Assembly (NCBI RefSeq): GCF_019175385.1
Contig: NC_083345.1
Span: 15,214,027-15,278,026 of the forward strand
Length of the DNA stretch: 64,000 nucleotides
From: Lycium barbarum
Taxonomy: Eukaryota; Streptophyta; Magnoliopsida; Solanales; Solanaceae
Reading direction: 5' to 3'
Part shown: in pieces, positions 11,014 through 23,160 of the stretch
Position numbering within the stretch: the stretch's first letter is position 1
Layout of the letters: every line of letters begins with the position of its first letter
Made by a program: the position numbers and the translations under genes
Notes under the pieces: model-generated
Told to the model about the DNA's origin: nothing
What the model saw: the letters and a program-made list of their open reading frames with translations, nothing else
Database searches by the model: none

Positions 11014-14000
11014 ACTTCCGTGGAGTGCGAGGCAACCCTGTAATGAAGTCCATATTAATGATCTCCCACTTCCACATCGGAATTTCCATTTCCTGCAACA
11101 GTCCACCCGGTTTCTGATGTTCAATTTTGACCTGTTGACAATTGGGACACTGGACGACGAACTCTGCGATGTCCCGTTTCATGCCATCCCACCAGTATAA
11201 GCATCGGAGATCATGGTATATCTTCGTAGACCCAGGATGGACCGAATAGCGAGCATAATGTGCCTCGCTCATAACCTGCTGCCGAAGACCTGCAATATCA
11301 GGTACACACAACCTGCCCCTGAATAATAAAGTCCCGTCCGGAGTGAACTCGGACGGAGTCTTCTCCTTATCATAGGCTGTGTCTCTGTATCGTGCCAAAA
11401 CAGGATCTTCATATTGATGCCGTTTGATATCTTCCTTAATAGATGATTCAGAAACCCCTCGGACAGAAATCCGTGTACCTCCAGATTCGGCCAGACGAAC
11501 CCCAAGATTAGCCAACTGATGAAGGTCACGCACTATCTCTCTCCTGTCTGGCTGTAAATCTGCCAAGCTGCCCATAGATTTCCGGCTAAGCGCATCTGCC
11601 ACAACATTAGCCTTTCCCGGATGATACAGAATATCCACATCATAGTCCTTCAGGAGCTCCAGCCACCTCCGCTGCCGCAAATTAAGCTCTTTCTGCTTGA
11701 AAATATATTGGAGACTCTTATGATCTGTATAGATATCAACATGAACGCCATATAAATAATGTATCCATATCTTCAGGGCATGGATCACCGCTGCAAGCTC
11801 CAGATCGTGAGTAGGATAATTCTTTTCATGCTTTTTCAATTGCCGAGAAGCATAAGCTATAACTCTGCCGTGCTGCATCAATACACAGCCCAATCCCACG
11901 CCAGAAGCGTCACAATAAATAACATATCCATCGGTTCCCTCTGGAAGAGTCAGAACTGGGGCTGAAGTCAGCTTCTCCTTCAGTAACTGGAAGCTCCGTT
12001 CACAAGCGTCAGACCACTGGAACTTAGCTCCCTTCTGAGTCAGCCTTGTCAAAGGCGCTGAAATCGAAGCAAACTTTTCCACAAATCTTCTGTAATAGCC
12101 AGCTAACCCCAGGAAACTACGTACCTCTGTGGGCGTCGTGGGTCTGGGCCAATTTTTCACGGCCTCAATCTTCTGTGTATCCACCCGGACACCATCAGCT
12201 GCAATAATATGCCCCAGAAATGCCACTGAAGCCAGCCAGAATTCACATTTAGAAAATTTTGCATATAATTCCTGATGCCGAAGTACCCCCAATACCGCTC
12301 TCAGATGATCTGCGTGCTCTGCCTCGGACCGAGAATAAACCAGAATATCATCGATAAATACAATTACGAACATATCCAAGAATGGCCTGAATACCCGGTT
12401 CATTAAATCCATAAATACTGCAGGAGCATTAGTCAGCCCAAAAGACATAACTCTGAATTCATAATGCCCATATCTGGTCTGGAATGCTGTCTTAGGAATA
12501 TCGGCCTCCCGTACCCGTACCTGATGATAGCCAGACCGAAGATCTATCTTCGAAAAATACTTGGCGCCCTGCAACTGATCAAACAAATCGTCAATTCTGG
12601 GGAGGGGGTATTTATTCTTTATGGTTACCTTATTCAGCTGTCGATAATCAATACACATACGTAACGACCCGTCTTTCTTACGCACAAATAATACCGGGGC
12701 TCCCCAAGGCGAAGTACTGGGTCTAATGAAGCCTTTTTCTAACAGATCCTTCAACTGATCTTTCAGTTCTTTCAATTCTGCCGGTGTCATTCTGTACGGG
12801 GGAATAGATATCGGCTGAGTATCTGGAAGCAAATCAATAGTAAAATCTATCTCCCGCTCTGGGGGAAGGCCTGGAAGCTCCTCTGGGAACACATCTGGAA
12901 ATTCATTAACCACGGGAACTGACTGAAGAGTCGGCGTTTCTGCTGTCAAGTCTTGTACCCGAACCAGATGATAAAAAGAACCCTTCCTGATCATTTTCTT
13001 CGCCTTAAGGTATGAAATAAACTTACCTTTCGGCGATGCTGTATTACCGGCCCATTCTATAACTGACTCCCCGGGAAACTGGAAACGAACTACCTTATTT
13101 TGGCAGTCAACATTAGCATAACAGGAGGCTAGCCAGTCCATTCCCATAATAACATCGAACTCGACCATATCTAACTCCACCAGATCTGCCTTAGTGTCAC
13201 GGCCACATACAATTACAGAACAGTTTTTATATACCTGATTTGCTACAATAAAGTCCCCAATCGGTGTGGCTACCTCAAACGGCTCTATAGGTTCAGACGT
13301 TATACCAATTTTACTAGCAACCAGAGGTGAAATATATGACAAAGTCGAACCTGGATCAATCAATGCATACACAGACCGAGAGAAAACCAATAATGTACCT
13401 GTAACGACATTAGGCGATGCCTCCTGATCCTGGCGGCTGGACAGAGCATAAATGCGGTTCGAAGGACCGCTAGTACTAGAAGCTCCACCACGGCCTCTGC
13501 CGCGACCCGTTGGTGCTGAGGTACCCGGCCCCATAGGGCGCATAGCCACAGATGAAGATGAAGACCCGGCGGCTGATCCGGTAGGCTGCGCTGCACCACC
13601 CGAACTACCCTTATACGGGCAATCTCTCACAGAATGGCCCTGACGGCCACAAGAAAAACATGCACTGGTGGCTCTGTAGCACTCCCCAGGATGGTATCTG
13701 CCACAGTAAGAACACTGAGGCCTAGGTGGCCTCGTCTGACCAGAACCCCTGTCTGTCCGCGAACCTGAAGCCCTAGAGCTCTGACCTGCTCCTGAATAAC
13801 CTGGGCTATCAAATCTGTGACCTGTAGGCTGTGGAGGTGCGCTCTGTGCCGGCTGGGATAGATGTCTGCTAGGCTGCTGCGGCTGCTGAGGCTGCCTGCC
13901 CCGAAAATCTCCAGAATACCCAGATGATCTGGCCCTCTTGGGCTGTCTCAGATCCTGGCTCCTATCAGGCTGACGCTCCCTATGCCGGTCCTCCATGCCC

Positions 14001-14860
14001 TGGGCGTGGGCCTGAATCCGGGCAATATCCATGCCGGGCTGAGCAGCCAATACCAAGCAGCTGTCGACAAAATAACGGTCCAGCCCCATAATATACCTGT
14101 GCATCCTGTCAGCCATAGTAGCTACCACAGCAGGTGCGTATCGGGCCAATGAGTCGAACTCCATACTGTACTCTCGAACACTGCGACCCCTCTGTCTCAG
14201 CAATAAGAATCTGTCAGCCTTGGCCCGCTGTAACTCCGGAGGCAGAAAATGACTAAGAAAAGCCTGAGAAAAATCATCCCAAACTGCTGGGGGAGCGCCG
14301 TCGCCTCTGGATAACTCCCATGACTCGTACCAATTTGCCGCTACATCATACAACCGGTACGAAGCCAATGTGACTGACTCTGTCGCGGAAGCATTAATAA
14401 AATGTAAGGTGCGCCGCATCTTCCTGATAAACTCCTCGGGATCCTCCTCGGGCTTTGTCCCGAAGAACTCTGGAGGGCCACAAGTCAAGAACTCACGAGC
14501 TCTCGAACTGTCGCGCCTATATGCTCGGTCACCTCCCAATCCGTGCCCCTGAACCTGTCCCGCCACAAGTCTGGTCAATAGCTGGACTGCCTCTCTCATA
14601 GTCTGATCCTCAGTCCCTGGCCGTGGAGCTGGAGGCTCAGGTACTGGAATCTCGGGAGCTGGCGGTGGAGCCGCCCCTCGACCTGCAGCTGCTGCTGCTC
14701 CAATATCCTCTACGTGTGGCGGTGTGGAAGAGCCCTCTGCCGGGGGCAAAATATCAGGAGCAATATGAGCATGGGCCCTAGTAACCCTCTGGGCCCGACT
14801 AGTCTCTCCCACAGCTGCTGCCTTGGCCTTTTGGGCCGCTGTCGCCTTTTTTGGAGGCAT
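10553..14860 (-). CDS. Chromovirus Gag-Pol polyprotein, truncated in integrase by the duplication
   Basis: A 1435-codon frame starting [10 protein letters not shown]. Gag has the capsid-like segment around residues 130-300 and two zinc knuckles: [12 protein letters not shown] at 383-394 and the canonical [14 protein letters not shown] at 401-414. The aspartic protease has [11 protein letters not shown] (Asp502, DPGS rather than DSG/DTG). Reverse transcriptase spans about 680-850 with FIDDILVYS (Asp837, Asp838). RNase H follows with [10 protein letters not shown] and [11 protein letters not shown], then the integrase zinc-binding region and the catalytic core up to [10 protein letters not shown], where the tandem duplication ends the frame. 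The protein normally makes virus-like particles, copies RNA into cDNA and integrates it. Everything upstream of the core's end is open, so Gag, PR, RT and RNase H look undamaged. It could supply proteins in trans but lacks a continuous integrase tail and chromodomain. Confidence 0.93.
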   Translation of the reverse strand: MPPKKATAAQKAKAAAVGETSRAQRVTRAHAHIAPDILPPAEGSSTPPHVEDIGAAAAAGRGAAPPPAPEIPVPEPPAPRPGTEDQTMREAVQLLTRLVAGQVQGHGLGGDRAYRRDSSRAREFLTCGPPEFFGTKPEEDPEEFIRKMRRTLHFINASATESVTLASYRLYDVAANWYESWELSRGDGAPPAVWDDFSQAFLSHFLPPELQRAKADRFLLLRQRGRSVREYSMEFDSLARYAPAVVATMADRMHRYIMGLDRYFVDSCLVLAAQPGMDIARIQAHAQGMEDRHRERQPDRSQDLRQPKRARSSGYSGDFRGRQPQQPQQPSRHLSQPAQSAPPQPTGHRFDSPGYSGAGQSSRASGSRTDRGSGQTRPPRPQCSYCGRYHPGECYRATSACFSCGRQGHSVRDCPYKGSSGGAAQPTGSAAGSSSSSVAMRPMGPGTSAPTGRGRGRGGASSTSGPSNRIYALSSRQDQEASPNVVTGTLLVFSRSVYALIDPGSTLSYISPLVASKIGITSEPIEPFEVATPIGDFIVANQVYKNCSVIVCGRDTKADLVELDMVEFDVIMGMDWLASCYANVDCQNKVVRFQFPGESVIEWAGNTASPKGKFISYLKAKKMIRKGSFYHLVRVQDLTAETPTLQSVPVVNEFPDVFPEELPGLPPEREIDFTIDLLPDTQPISIPPYRMTPAELKELKDQLKDLLEKGFIRPSTSPWGAPVLFVRKKDGSLRMCIDYRQLNKVTIKNKYPLPRIDDLFDQLQGAKYFSKIDLRSGYHQVRVREADIPKTAFQTRYGHYEFRVMSFGLTNAPAVFMDLMNRVFRPFLDMFVIVFIDDILVYSRSEAEHADHLRAVLGVLRHQELYAKFSKCEFWLASVAFLGHIIAADGVRVDTQKIEAVKNWPRPTTPTEVRSFLGLAGYYRRFVEKFASISAPLTRLTQKGAKFQWSDACERSFQLLKEKLTSAPVLTLPEGTDGYVIYCDASGVGLGCVLMQHGRVIAYASRQLKKHEKNYPTHDLELAAVIHALKIWIHYLYGVHVDIYTDHKSLQYIFKQKELNLRQRRWLELLKDYDVDILYHPGKANVVADALSRKSMGSLADLQPDRREIVRDLHQLANLGVRLAESGGTRISVRGVSESSIKEDIKRHQYEDPVLARYRDTAYDKEKTPSEFTPDGTLLFRGRLCVPDIAGLRQQVMSEAHYARYSVHPGSTKIYHDLRCLYWWDGMKRDIAEFVVQCPNCQQVKIEHQKPGGLLQEMEIPMWKWEIINMDFITGLPRTPRKYDSIWVIVDRLTKSAHFLPVRTTYSAEDYARLYIKEIVRLHGVPISIITDRGAQFTVNFWRSFQEGLGTQLSLSTSFHPQSDGQAERTIQTLEDMLRACVIDFRGSWEDHLPLIEFAYNNSYHSSIQMAPYEALYGRKCRSPIGWFDIGETEL

Positions 14861-15047
14861 AACTGCAAATGTAACAATTCGTTAGGGAGGAATCATCCTG
14901 ATAACACAGCTCTATCGCACGATCTAAGACAGAAAGAAAGGTAGTATCCTAAATGCCCTGTAGCCTCCTGTTTATAGGTGTGGTGCACAACACACCGATA
15001 AACAAGACTCTACTAGACACGGTCTGTAGACATTCCGAGGACGAACC
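14861..15047 (-). other. 5' leader of the nested chromovirus
   Basis: About 190 bases between the primer-binding site and the gag start codon, no gene seen. A packaging signal would be expected here but cannot be identified by eye. Confidence 0.6.
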
Positions 15048-15059
15048 GCTCTGATACCA
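15048..15059 (-). promoter_or_regulatory. Primer-binding site (tRNA-Met type) of the nested chromovirus
   Basis: Reads TGGTATCAGAGC on the minus strand, four bases from the 5' LTR, the same primer sequence as at 2850-2861. Confidence 0.9.
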
Positions 15060-15063
15060 CTTT

Positions 15064-18000
15064 TGTCACGACCCAACCCCGTAGGCCGTGACTAGTGCCC
15101 GATCTGGGCACTCAGTCACATTCTAGTATATAGCAGAAGCCGACAAGGCTTTGGTTCCAATTTAGATAATCTCCAAAAAAATTTCGGCAGAGTTTCCTTT
15201 GTTTTACGGACTATCCCATATACCCTGCACGCAGAAAATACCAACAAAGGCCACACAGGGCCAACAGAGTAACATTTAAATATATGCGGACCGGCCGCCG
15301 CGGCGAATGGGATCGCCCAAACACAACATATACACACAGCTGTACAGAAAGATCCCAACCCACAAACATGTCCACAGAACTCTAACAGACCGACAGAATC
15401 ATATGACGGGACAGGGCCCCGCCGTACCCATGAACGAGAATATACATATATAGAAGTGACAAACTATACCAAAAGATGGCTCTGAATAAAAGAGCGCTCC
15501 AAAAATAGCAGAATGAGATCCTAAGCGGACGGATCAGCAAACCTGTCGTCGGTACCTGCGCGGCATGAAAACGCAGCCCCCGAGGAAAGGGGGTCAGTAC
15601 GAAATATGTACTGAATATGTAAAGCCTGAGTTGTAGAAACAAAATCATAACTGGTATAGAACGTACAGAAAGTAAACAGAAAATACAAAGTATCAGATAT
15701 ATATTTTCAAAACATGCGGAGTGTGTACAGAAACATATGTCATATCAAATCCGGCCCCTGCCAAGGGACTCGGCAGACAGAACGTGGCCACCCTCCCGAC
15801 GCTGGTGCCACAACACAGAAGAATCAGAATGGGGCATAGCCCCGTAACATAATATGTCATATCAGGTGGCCATAGTAAATCATATCAGAACAAGCGTACA
15901 TGGCACAACATACTCCACAAACCCATGTACGCGTATACCTGCCCCCTCACATCGAGGCACGGCGAACAATGCAAAGGATCACGCTTGACAACATATCCTG
16001 GCCCGGGCTCAGTGTGGGAAACATTGGGGCATCCACGAATGGAGTAGTGAGAGACTAATGCAATTAAAATATCATGAATGTTTCCATAGACTCGATGAGG
16101 CATATCAAAGACAAACCGATCCAATGAAGTCGGAAGGAATCATAGTAAATGAGTTTCGAGTATCAAAACAATTTATCAGACTTAATGAAATATTTAAAAC
16201 AACGTTTGTTAGGTAATTAGAATGGTAGTCAAAACGTTTCTTTTAAGAACTATTCAAAAAGAAGACTTAAGTACATTAAGGGCAAAACTGGGAATAGTGG
16301 GCCCACCTCGGGACAAGCAAGGCGATGGGTCCAAATTACGCCCTTTAAGCTTATGGGATCACCTATAAAGGTTCTACGGACATTTCGTAGCTTTCCAAGG
16401 AGTTTAGAAAAGGTTTGCATAATTTCCAAGAAAACATACCAAAAGCGTTCAATCATACTGAAAGAAAAAGTGGTATTTTCACTTGCGGATTCCGAGGGGC
16501 AGAAAGTTTTTCGAGGCCCGAATTCGATCCTAATACACTTAGGCATGCCAAAAGAAGGATCAGGGTAGCTTTACATACCTTTGGAGCTTTTTAAGCCTAT
16601 CCAATCTCACTCTCCGTTTCGTCGAAAATCTGCAAATGGTCATATTTACCAATTGTAAGCTATAGATGCTACGAATTCAATTCAACTCATATTTGTCTAC
16701 CGAAATTTCGGCAGCACTTCCCCTATACATATAGCACCCCCGAGAATTCAACTCGGCTCACAATCATCAACAACAACCCAAACAACAACATCAACATCAA
16801 CAACAAACACTAGAAACACAATATGGCACAACTAGTTCTACTTGCCGACATAATGCCATAACCTTTACTTTAATCTTAACTTTCAAACTAATCTCAACGA
16901 TTTCACATTCATTATCAATCTAGATCACCACAACATAGTTTAGAAGCATTTCATATCGTTTTCCTCAAATTATACACACGATATACATAATATACAAACT
17001 TTCCGCCAAATTCATAATTTATCCAAAACTCCTAATCTTTGGCATACGTATTCATAACATGTTTCCTTCTTCCAAGTTCATCAATACTTGTCATAATTAG
17101 CAACCTAATAACTTCATTTTCATAATGTCGTAAAATCGTACTAAAACGACATAAGCTTCAATATTCCATTTCGATACAACTTATATCATTTTATCTCCAT
17201 ATAAATTGCAAGTATCATAATAACACATTAAACAAACTTAATCCATTTCCATTCCACACACTCCAAACCTCACGGCCAAATGCTATTTTTATCAATTCAA
17301 TCAAATTTATTCCCCTTTCATTCTCAACATAAATTCCATCACATTCACAACTAGAATATAACATGAATTCAACACATTGTGGCTATATAATTAGAACATA
17401 CCCACAGCTACACACTCACCACACACACCCACTTTGCAAACTTCCATTTCTTCATACAATCAACACATTTCTACATACTACAACACAAACAAAACTTAAT
17501 AACACAAAGATAAGGGAGAAATTCTTACCTTTTCCTCAAGTCTTCTTCACTTGGAGATGTGATCACTTTGGTGATTCTAATGCCTCCCACTCCAAACCAA
17601 CTATACCAAGTTACAAAGGAACCTTGACTTAGTAGGAAATCAACAAGAAATAAATTTTTAGAACAATATTTTTGGTGGCTATTTTTCCCTAGCAAACCCG
17701 AGAACCCTCCTTGCTCTTCTTCTATTTTTGTTCTTGCTTATCTTGTTTCTTGACTTGTCTTGATAATTATCCTAACATATACTAGTTGATCACATGACTA
17801 GCACATGATCAACTAGATGGATTTGGGCCAAAATCAAAGGCTTGGCCGGCCACCCTTTACTCTTTGGGCCTCATTTTATTTCAATTTTTGTTGAACCCAA
17901 TAACTTGTAAATCACATTTTGTAATTCCCGAAACTAATTTCCAAAATTCCAAATTTGCCCTTAGCCTTATCCCACACTTCCACAACTCTATTCTTTCATG

Positions 18001-18101
18001 CCCAACTACTATGTTAAATAAAAATTAATTATGACCTTATTTCTTACAAGTCAAGAATATTTCCAAATTTTTTCCAACGTGTGAAAACACGGGATATAAC
18101 A
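15064..18101 (-). repeat. 5' LTR of the nested chromovirus
   Basis: 3038 bp, TGTCACGACC to GATATAACA, nearly identical to 6364-9402. On the minus strand it lies upstream of the primer site and gag, so it would carry the element's promoter. The palindrome is at 15594-15614 and the hairpin at 17782-17816. Confidence 0.92.
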
Positions 18102-18106
18102 GGCAG

Positions 18107-18955
18107 AGGTGTCTACAGCTCAGCCAGCCTCCCCCGTGCGTGCTGTCGGCCAGTCGGACTAAGTGAGCAACCTTGAGGGAGGACCTCAAGGGCCTGCCTA
18201 GGCATCTCATAGGAGTGTCTTAGGTATCCATACGAGTTAGGGGACTCTATGGACGGCGTCGTGCCTGCGGGCCGCGTTGGGCGCACAACGAGTGCCAGAG
18301 GCTTGACGTAGAAACTGATTATGCCCCGTGGGCTACATTTATGGATGTTAAAGACCTCCGTGCCGATTGAGTACTCGAGACACCACTCAAGAGCCTCGTG
18401 TATCAACTTGTGAGCTTGGCTTGGGTTCAGCCTTGCAAGCAAGGGTCCGTTGGCCTAGACGTGCAGTCGTGGGGTGACGCTGCACCACGAGGGATGGAAG
18501 TAAGTTGCGAGGGCTATATTCGCCAATGCCATGGGACAACCATAGGCACATGAAAGAGGACCGCACCTGACAAAGGCCAAGGATTGGAAGTTGCCCTACT
18601 CGGGCACGACACAAGGCAAGTGTCAAGCTTGAGGATAGGACTGTGCGCGCAGGAGCGACGCTCAGTGTCAGGCGAGGGTCATGCATGTCCGTAGCCAACC
18701 CAAGGGGTGCGCATAGACAAGACCCAGCATATGAAATGTGCCACAAGGGCATGATAGCAAGACAAGGCTGAAGCCTTGACATCAAACGGGCGGCACAAGG
18801 AAAGCTAAGCCTCTGAGGCAAGCTTCACCATTGGCATGGGGTTGTGCCAAGAAAACCTGGGATAAGGAAAGGCTTGCTTGTAGTCAGGTGGGACTACGAG
18901 CGCCGCACGGGCTATTTTTGTGCCGCTGCCGCTTAGGAGGAGTCGGCCCGTGACA
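18107..18955 (+). repeat. 3' LTR of the LARD-like element, right part
   Basis: Continues the LTR broken at 6363 and matches 2002-2847 closely. It ends in GCCCGTGACA followed by the target duplication TATAA. Confidence 0.9.
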
Positions 18956-18960
18956 TATAA

Positions 18961-21007
18961 CGTGCAAGTCTCAATCTTCAGTATGGTATTTTTTGTAACA
19001 ATGATTTCTTGGAAAATCCTATTATGGTGTCATGTGTGATAATACAATTTACCTTATTTGCATCTTTGCGGTAGAGGAAGATGGTCAAGGTGTTTCAATT
19101 AATCTTTGTTCTGCTCACTGCGTACATCATGTGTATGTTATCTTTGGTGGCTCTGTTGCGGTCAGTTCATCCAACCTTATTCTATGTTTTCTCTCAATAG
19201 TAAGTTTTCTTCATCAACGTAATTCTATTGCAATCCTTGAAGAAGAAGAACTATTGTTTAAATGGCCAATTACAAAGGGTAAAGTTTATTCCAATATTAA
19301 AATACTATTAAAGGGATCTTGTCAAGATAGGTCCTAGAGGGACAGACAGGGAAATAAATGTTTTTTTATTATTTCCTTCAGTGCTTAGCAGTGAAATTTA
19401 TCAAAGATAAGTTGATTAGTTTTACTGGGACCAAAGAGACCAGGCGGAGCGATGACAAGGATATTGGTGTAGGCAATAATCAGTCCATGAACTTGACTAA
19501 TGATAGACCAAAAGCTCAAGTGTCTTTGTCCATGCTAATTACAAGAAGATTTGATGTGTCTTAAAGTGTTTCCGGAGCAGGTGTTGCATAGGGAGCCAAA
19601 TTGTTTAGGACTGTAATTTGGAAGATGTTTGAAAACTTAAATGCATCTTATGATCAAGATTGTACTCACATCGTGGTTTCACTGTTACTGTATGTCAAGT
19701 TTGGTTCCTTGCAGGTTTTTGCTTTAACTCTTCTTTGGCACCCTTCGTATTAGCCTCCTATTATCCTTCCCTCCCTCTCTAAAACTCAACCATCTTGTGG
19801 CTTTATCATGGTTACATATTGTGGCAGAGTCAGGATTTTCACTAAGAGGGTTCAAAATATAAAAAAGTAAACATACGAAGAAGTCAAAGGGGGTTCAACA
19901 TCTACTATATATACATAGAAAATAATTTTGACCATGTATAAGTAGTATTTTTCTCCGCTGAAGGGATGAACCCCCTCGGCCCTATGTGGCTCCGCCCCTT
20001 ACATATCAAACATTCTTTCCATTTTGATGGTAACATAAGTTATAGCATGCTGGGACTTGTTCAGTTACTCTTAATTTTCAGCACCATAGGAATACTTGGT
20101 TGAGCATTTGGTTGCCTCTCTAGAGTTGCTACTTGTTCAAAAAGCAGAGCAGAAGACTGTTCTATCATTTAAACAAGTGGATGGAGATTTAACTTCTGGA
20201 GGTGTTCATGAATCAGGCAAGTGTATGGTGGCATTTTATGTCTCCAAGCAGATTTACAGGTAGAAGCTCTAAAGAATACTTCTTCCACACTTATTAGTAT
20301 CCGGCCTATGTTTCAAGTCTTATTGGAAGTACTATGGAGCTCCTCAGCAATTGTTGAAGTCGTCTTCGTTGTTGTTCGCGAAAATGGCTGCTGCATGGGT
20401 CAAGCTGCAGTAATATCAATATCATTGAAAAAAACAGAGATGTGTCAATTTAAGGATAGATCTTTAACAGGTTGCCCATTGCAATAGCTTTTTCTTCATG
20501 GTCAGCAATGAACTTTTGGTATTCTTATGGTTCTATTCAACACATTAAGATGGGAGGTCTGGTTCTTGCTTTCTAATAGATGATAGTGGTTCATTGGAAA
20601 GGAATTAGCATCTTTATCATATCAGATGTATTCTTCTCTATTAGTTCCACTGATTCTCACAACTATAGCACATCAAGGAAGATGATTCTTGAGTTGGTGA
20701 CTGCGATATCAAGTACTGGTGACTTTTCATGGACAATTGAGGCACTTTCAGTTTTCAATAGTGCATCTTTTACAAGGTTTATTATACATGCCCTTGAAGA
20801 TGAGAAGCAACAGAAGTTACTACTAATGAGGAAGGTTTATGCCTCGGGAATATCTTTGAACTTTGGGTGAAAATGATGCAGCCAAAACTACTTCTATCAT
20901 TATTATGAGAGGAAGCTTTTGGACAGCTTATGTTGCAGGAAAAGAGCACTTACAGTTCAATAGAAACTTTAAGCATTTTAAGGGTGCTTCTTTGAGCCAA
21001 TTTATGA
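18961..21007. other. Host sequence with unidentified gene-like remnants
   Basis: Less AT-rich than the intergenic DNA and containing several open stretches on the plus strand in changing frames (about 19032-19337, 20097-20220, 20221-20487, 20580-20870). The segment 20097-20220 reads open for 40 codons (EYLVEHLVASLELLLVQ and onward). Many stops lie between these stretches and no family is recognised. It could be a decayed multi-exon gene or intron and exon fragments. It was contiguous with about 1030-1261 before the LARD-like element landed. Confidence 0.35.
19823..19995. mobile_element. Short MITE-like repeat with GGCGGAGCCA-type ends
   Basis: The left end GGCAGAGTCAGGATTTTC and the right end TGGCTCCGCCCC are inverted counterparts of one another (GGCGGAGCCA with substitutions), about 170 bp apart. 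A second fragment of similar sequence appears near 63170. This type of repeat is common in Solanaceae, to my knowledge. Confidence 0.5.
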
Positions 21008-21705
21008 AGAAAACTCGCAGGCATTTCAACTTTTTTCATGGTGTGCTAGCTGACAAGGTTATAGACAGGAATCTTATTAATACTGGAATAAACAGTGTTG
21101 TCCCTGCTCTTGTTGTTTTCTCCATGGAATATGACTTTGTCAAGCAAGAGTTTTGAAAGCACAAATTCAAAATGCTCCCTGGGAATGCCATTTCAAGTGT
21201 GTTAAGTTATCATGACATACACTATCCATTTTTCATCTCAACTTTGAGGACAAAGTTGTTTTAAGGGGGATTTGTGTGTGGGGGTATTTGGCAACTTTAG
21301 TTAATTACATAATAGTCCCTTTAGTATTAGGAATCTAATTTAGTCCTTCTTTTATGTTGTAGGGGTTATGAATGATGAATTATATTTTCACAAAAGGTGG
21401 ATCCGAAAGTGTTAGAATATGGGTCTACAATTCGCGAAACAAAAAGAAGTCTCTCTGCGAACTTAAAACTTCTCGGACCAAAAATGATTCACCGGACGAA
21501 AAACCACGTATATTGGAATTAAGAACAACAACGTAACAATCATGAAGTCAAAGCTACCCTTATGAGGGTTAACCAAAAAAAAAAGACTAAAAGGAACCTC
21601 AATTTATTGGACAATTTTCTTATTAAGAAAATCATGCTAGTTGCTATGTTTCTGGTTTGACTCAATCCCTCCCTTTACCATTTTGCTGCTGAGAGATAGA
21701 TTTAG

Positions 21706-22674
21706 TTAAATCAAACCCAACTTTTGCTTTGTCATCTCATCAAGAACCTCAATCATTTCCTTTGAAAGATGGTTCTTGGAATCACCTACTTTCCCTTGTC
21801 TGAAAAATATGTTGTTTGCAATAGTATGGAAAAGAAAATCAGTGTGTGTACCCTCTTTATTCACTTCCAAGTTGCTCAGCTTCTCAAAGCTACAAAGCTC
21901 TATTATTTTCTCTACACGGCCTTCACTTTCTTCCTTTAAAGAAAATGGCTTTTCCAAGAACTCAGCTAATCTCTTTGCATGAAACTTTGGATCTTTCTTC
22001 AAGTCCTCGTACTTCAAGAAATAAATCATCTTTGGATATTCTAAGCTGGCTTTATAATATCCCATTACATGATCCCAAAATGGACCAAAGGGTGAATACC
22101 CTTTACTAAATTGGTCAAAAACTTCTGGTAGAGAAATGAACGGAAGATCCTTGGGTCTTAATTTTTGAACAAAATACCAGATAGAAGCTAACACGTCTTT
22201 CGCATCGCGAAAAACGTACACTATTTTGCACTTGGAGGAGCCATCAGTTACTGGTAAAGAATTGAAGGCAAGATGTGTATGCACTAGAGAAGAATTTGGT
22301 ATTGGATTTGTTGGGTACTTAAATGCATAGGACTCTAACTGAGGTACTAACTCATGTGGATTTGAAGAGAGCAAAGGATGTGTATTAAAATCATATTGTG
22401 GTCTATTTGTAATGGCAAAAAGAAGGGCCTTGAGCCATGTGGTACCACATTTTGGGTAACTAGCTAGTAAGACATCAGTTGGTTTTAGCTTAAAGTGGTT
22501 ATCTTGAAGAGCTATAAGACCTTGAAGAACTGGAGTGGCATACCAAAAGCCTTTGTATGGGTGAATGTACTCAGTAAGCCAACCTCTTTCTTTTGGATGA
22601 TCAGAGATTACTATATCAGAAAGTTGTTGGTTATCTTTGGTGGCACTATTTGTGAATAAAGAGGAGCTTTCCAT
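21706..22674 (-). CDS. Cytosolic sulfotransferase (plant SOT family)
   Basis: A 322-residue, intronless frame of the usual length for plant soluble sulfotransferases, which move a sulfonate from PAPS to hydroxyl groups of small molecules such as flavonols, hormones or phenolics. YPKCGTTWLK at 73-82 is the 5'-phosphosulfate loop with Lys75. H134 in the HTHLAFNSLP region is the likely catalytic base. FRDAKDVLAS (Arg156, Ser164) is the 3'-phosphate site. FRQGKVGDSK at 291-300 is the C-terminal PAPS motif, in which family members normally have RKGxxGDWK; here Lys is Gln and Trp is Ser. No signal or membrane segment is seen, so a cytosolic enzyme is likely. The substrate cannot be inferred. Copy 2 at 53554-54523 is frameshifted. 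Confidence 0.92.
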   Translation of the reverse strand: MESSSLFTNSATKDNQQLSDIVISDHPKERGWLTEYIHPYKGFWYATPVLQGLIALQDNHFKLKPTDVLLASYPKCGTTWLKALLFAITNRPQYDFNTHPLLSSNPHELVPQLESYAFKYPTNPIPNSSLVHTHLAFNSLPVTDGSSKCKIVYVFRDAKDVLASIWYFVQKLRPKDLPFISLPEVFDQFSKGYSPFGPFWDHVMGYYKASLEYPKMIYFLKYEDLKKDPKFHAKRLAEFLEKPFSLKEESEGRVEKIIELCSFEKLSNLEVNKEGTHTDFLFHTIANNIFFRQGKVGDSKNHLSKEMIEVLDEMTKQKLGLI

Positions 22675-22714
22675 TATGAGCTAATTGAGCAAAGGAGTAG
22701 AAATTCTTGCTACA

Positions 22715-22764
22715 TTTTATAGGACTTTGGGAAGGAAAACAAAAGAGATTTACTATTTCATATA
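22715..22764 (-). promoter_or_regulatory. Candidate TATA elements of the sulfotransferase
   Basis: On the minus strand TATATGAAAT (22755-22764) lies about 80 bp and TATAAAA (22715-22721) about 41 bp upstream of the ATG. The first is kept in copy 2. The second is TACAAAA there. The distance favours the upstream one; neither is proven. Confidence 0.35.
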
Positions 22765-22878
22765 CTCAACTGTCTGCTTAATTTTTTATCTGTCAACTTT
22801 CTAACCAGTAATTTCAATATGCTTAATGCCATCGTCTTTGTAAATTGTTTCTAGTTTCATTCAATTACGATTCTTTTT

Positions 22879-23160
22879 TCGGAAAAGGGTCAAATATACC
22901 CATGTACTATCAGAAAAGGGTAAAACATACCCCTTGTTATACTTTGAGTCCAAATATACCCTTCTCGTTATACTTTGAGTCCAAATATACCCCTCTGTTA
23001 TACTTTGAGTCCAAATATACCCCTCTTCCGTTAAAATTGTCCATGGTGGACATGAGATATGACATGGCACTAACAACTTTGAGGTGGACACCACATAGCA
23101 TGCCACCTCACCACCCCAACCCATTTATCCCAACCTGTTCTTTTTTTACTAACATATAGA
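22879..23160. mobile_element. Truncated MITE with GGAAAAGGGTCAAATATACCC end and internal 30-bp repeats
   Basis: It begins CGGAAAAGGGTCAAATATACCC, like the complete foldback element at 62151, but lacks the mirrored right end. At 22938-23030 a unit like TATACTTTGAGTCCAAATAT recurs three times. Its left edge coincides with the end of the sulfotransferase homology. Confidence 0.5.

Larger units (their letters stand above)
6364..18101 (-). mobile_element. Ty3/gypsy chromovirus (Tekay/Del-like), complete structure, frameshifted pol
   Basis: Two LTRs of about 3.04 kb (TGTCACGACC...GATATAACA on the plus strand) enclose a minus-strand gag-pol. The primer-binding site and polypurine tract lie in the expected places, and the perfect target duplication is GGCAG (6359-6363 and 18102-18106). 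The insertion point matches the uninterrupted sequence near 1995 in the host LTR. Domain order Gag-PR-RT-RNase H-IN with a C-terminal chromodomain identifies a chromovirus. The very long LTRs suggest the Tekay/Del branch, which is my inference. Pol is disrupted by a tandem duplication in the integrase region. Confidence 0.93.
1262..18955 (+). mobile_element. Non-autonomous LTR retrotransposon (LARD-like), interrupted by a nested element
   Basis: Two near-identical LTRs (1262-2847, and 5630-6363 continued at 18107-18955) begin TGTTACGGGC and end GCCCGTGACA. They bound an internal region with a tRNA-Met-type primer site at its left end and a purine tract at its right end. The insertion is flanked by the perfect 5-bp target duplication TATAA (1257-1261 and 18956-18960). 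Without the nested element it is about 5.95 kb: LTRs near 1.58 kb and 2.78 kb of internal sequence. I see no protease, reverse transcriptase or integrase in the internal region, so it must have moved using proteins of another element. LARD is the nearest named class; the autonomous partner is unknown. Confidence 0.88.
21008..22878 (-). repeat. Sulfotransferase duplication block, copy 1
   Basis: The block AGAAAACTCGCAGGCATTTC to about ATTACGATTCTTTTTT contains the sulfotransferase gene plus about 0.7 kb of 3' flank and 0.2 kb of 5' flank. It is closely matched by 52889-54730. Upstream sequence continues smoothly into the 18961-21007 region, which suggests this is the older location. Confidence 0.88.
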
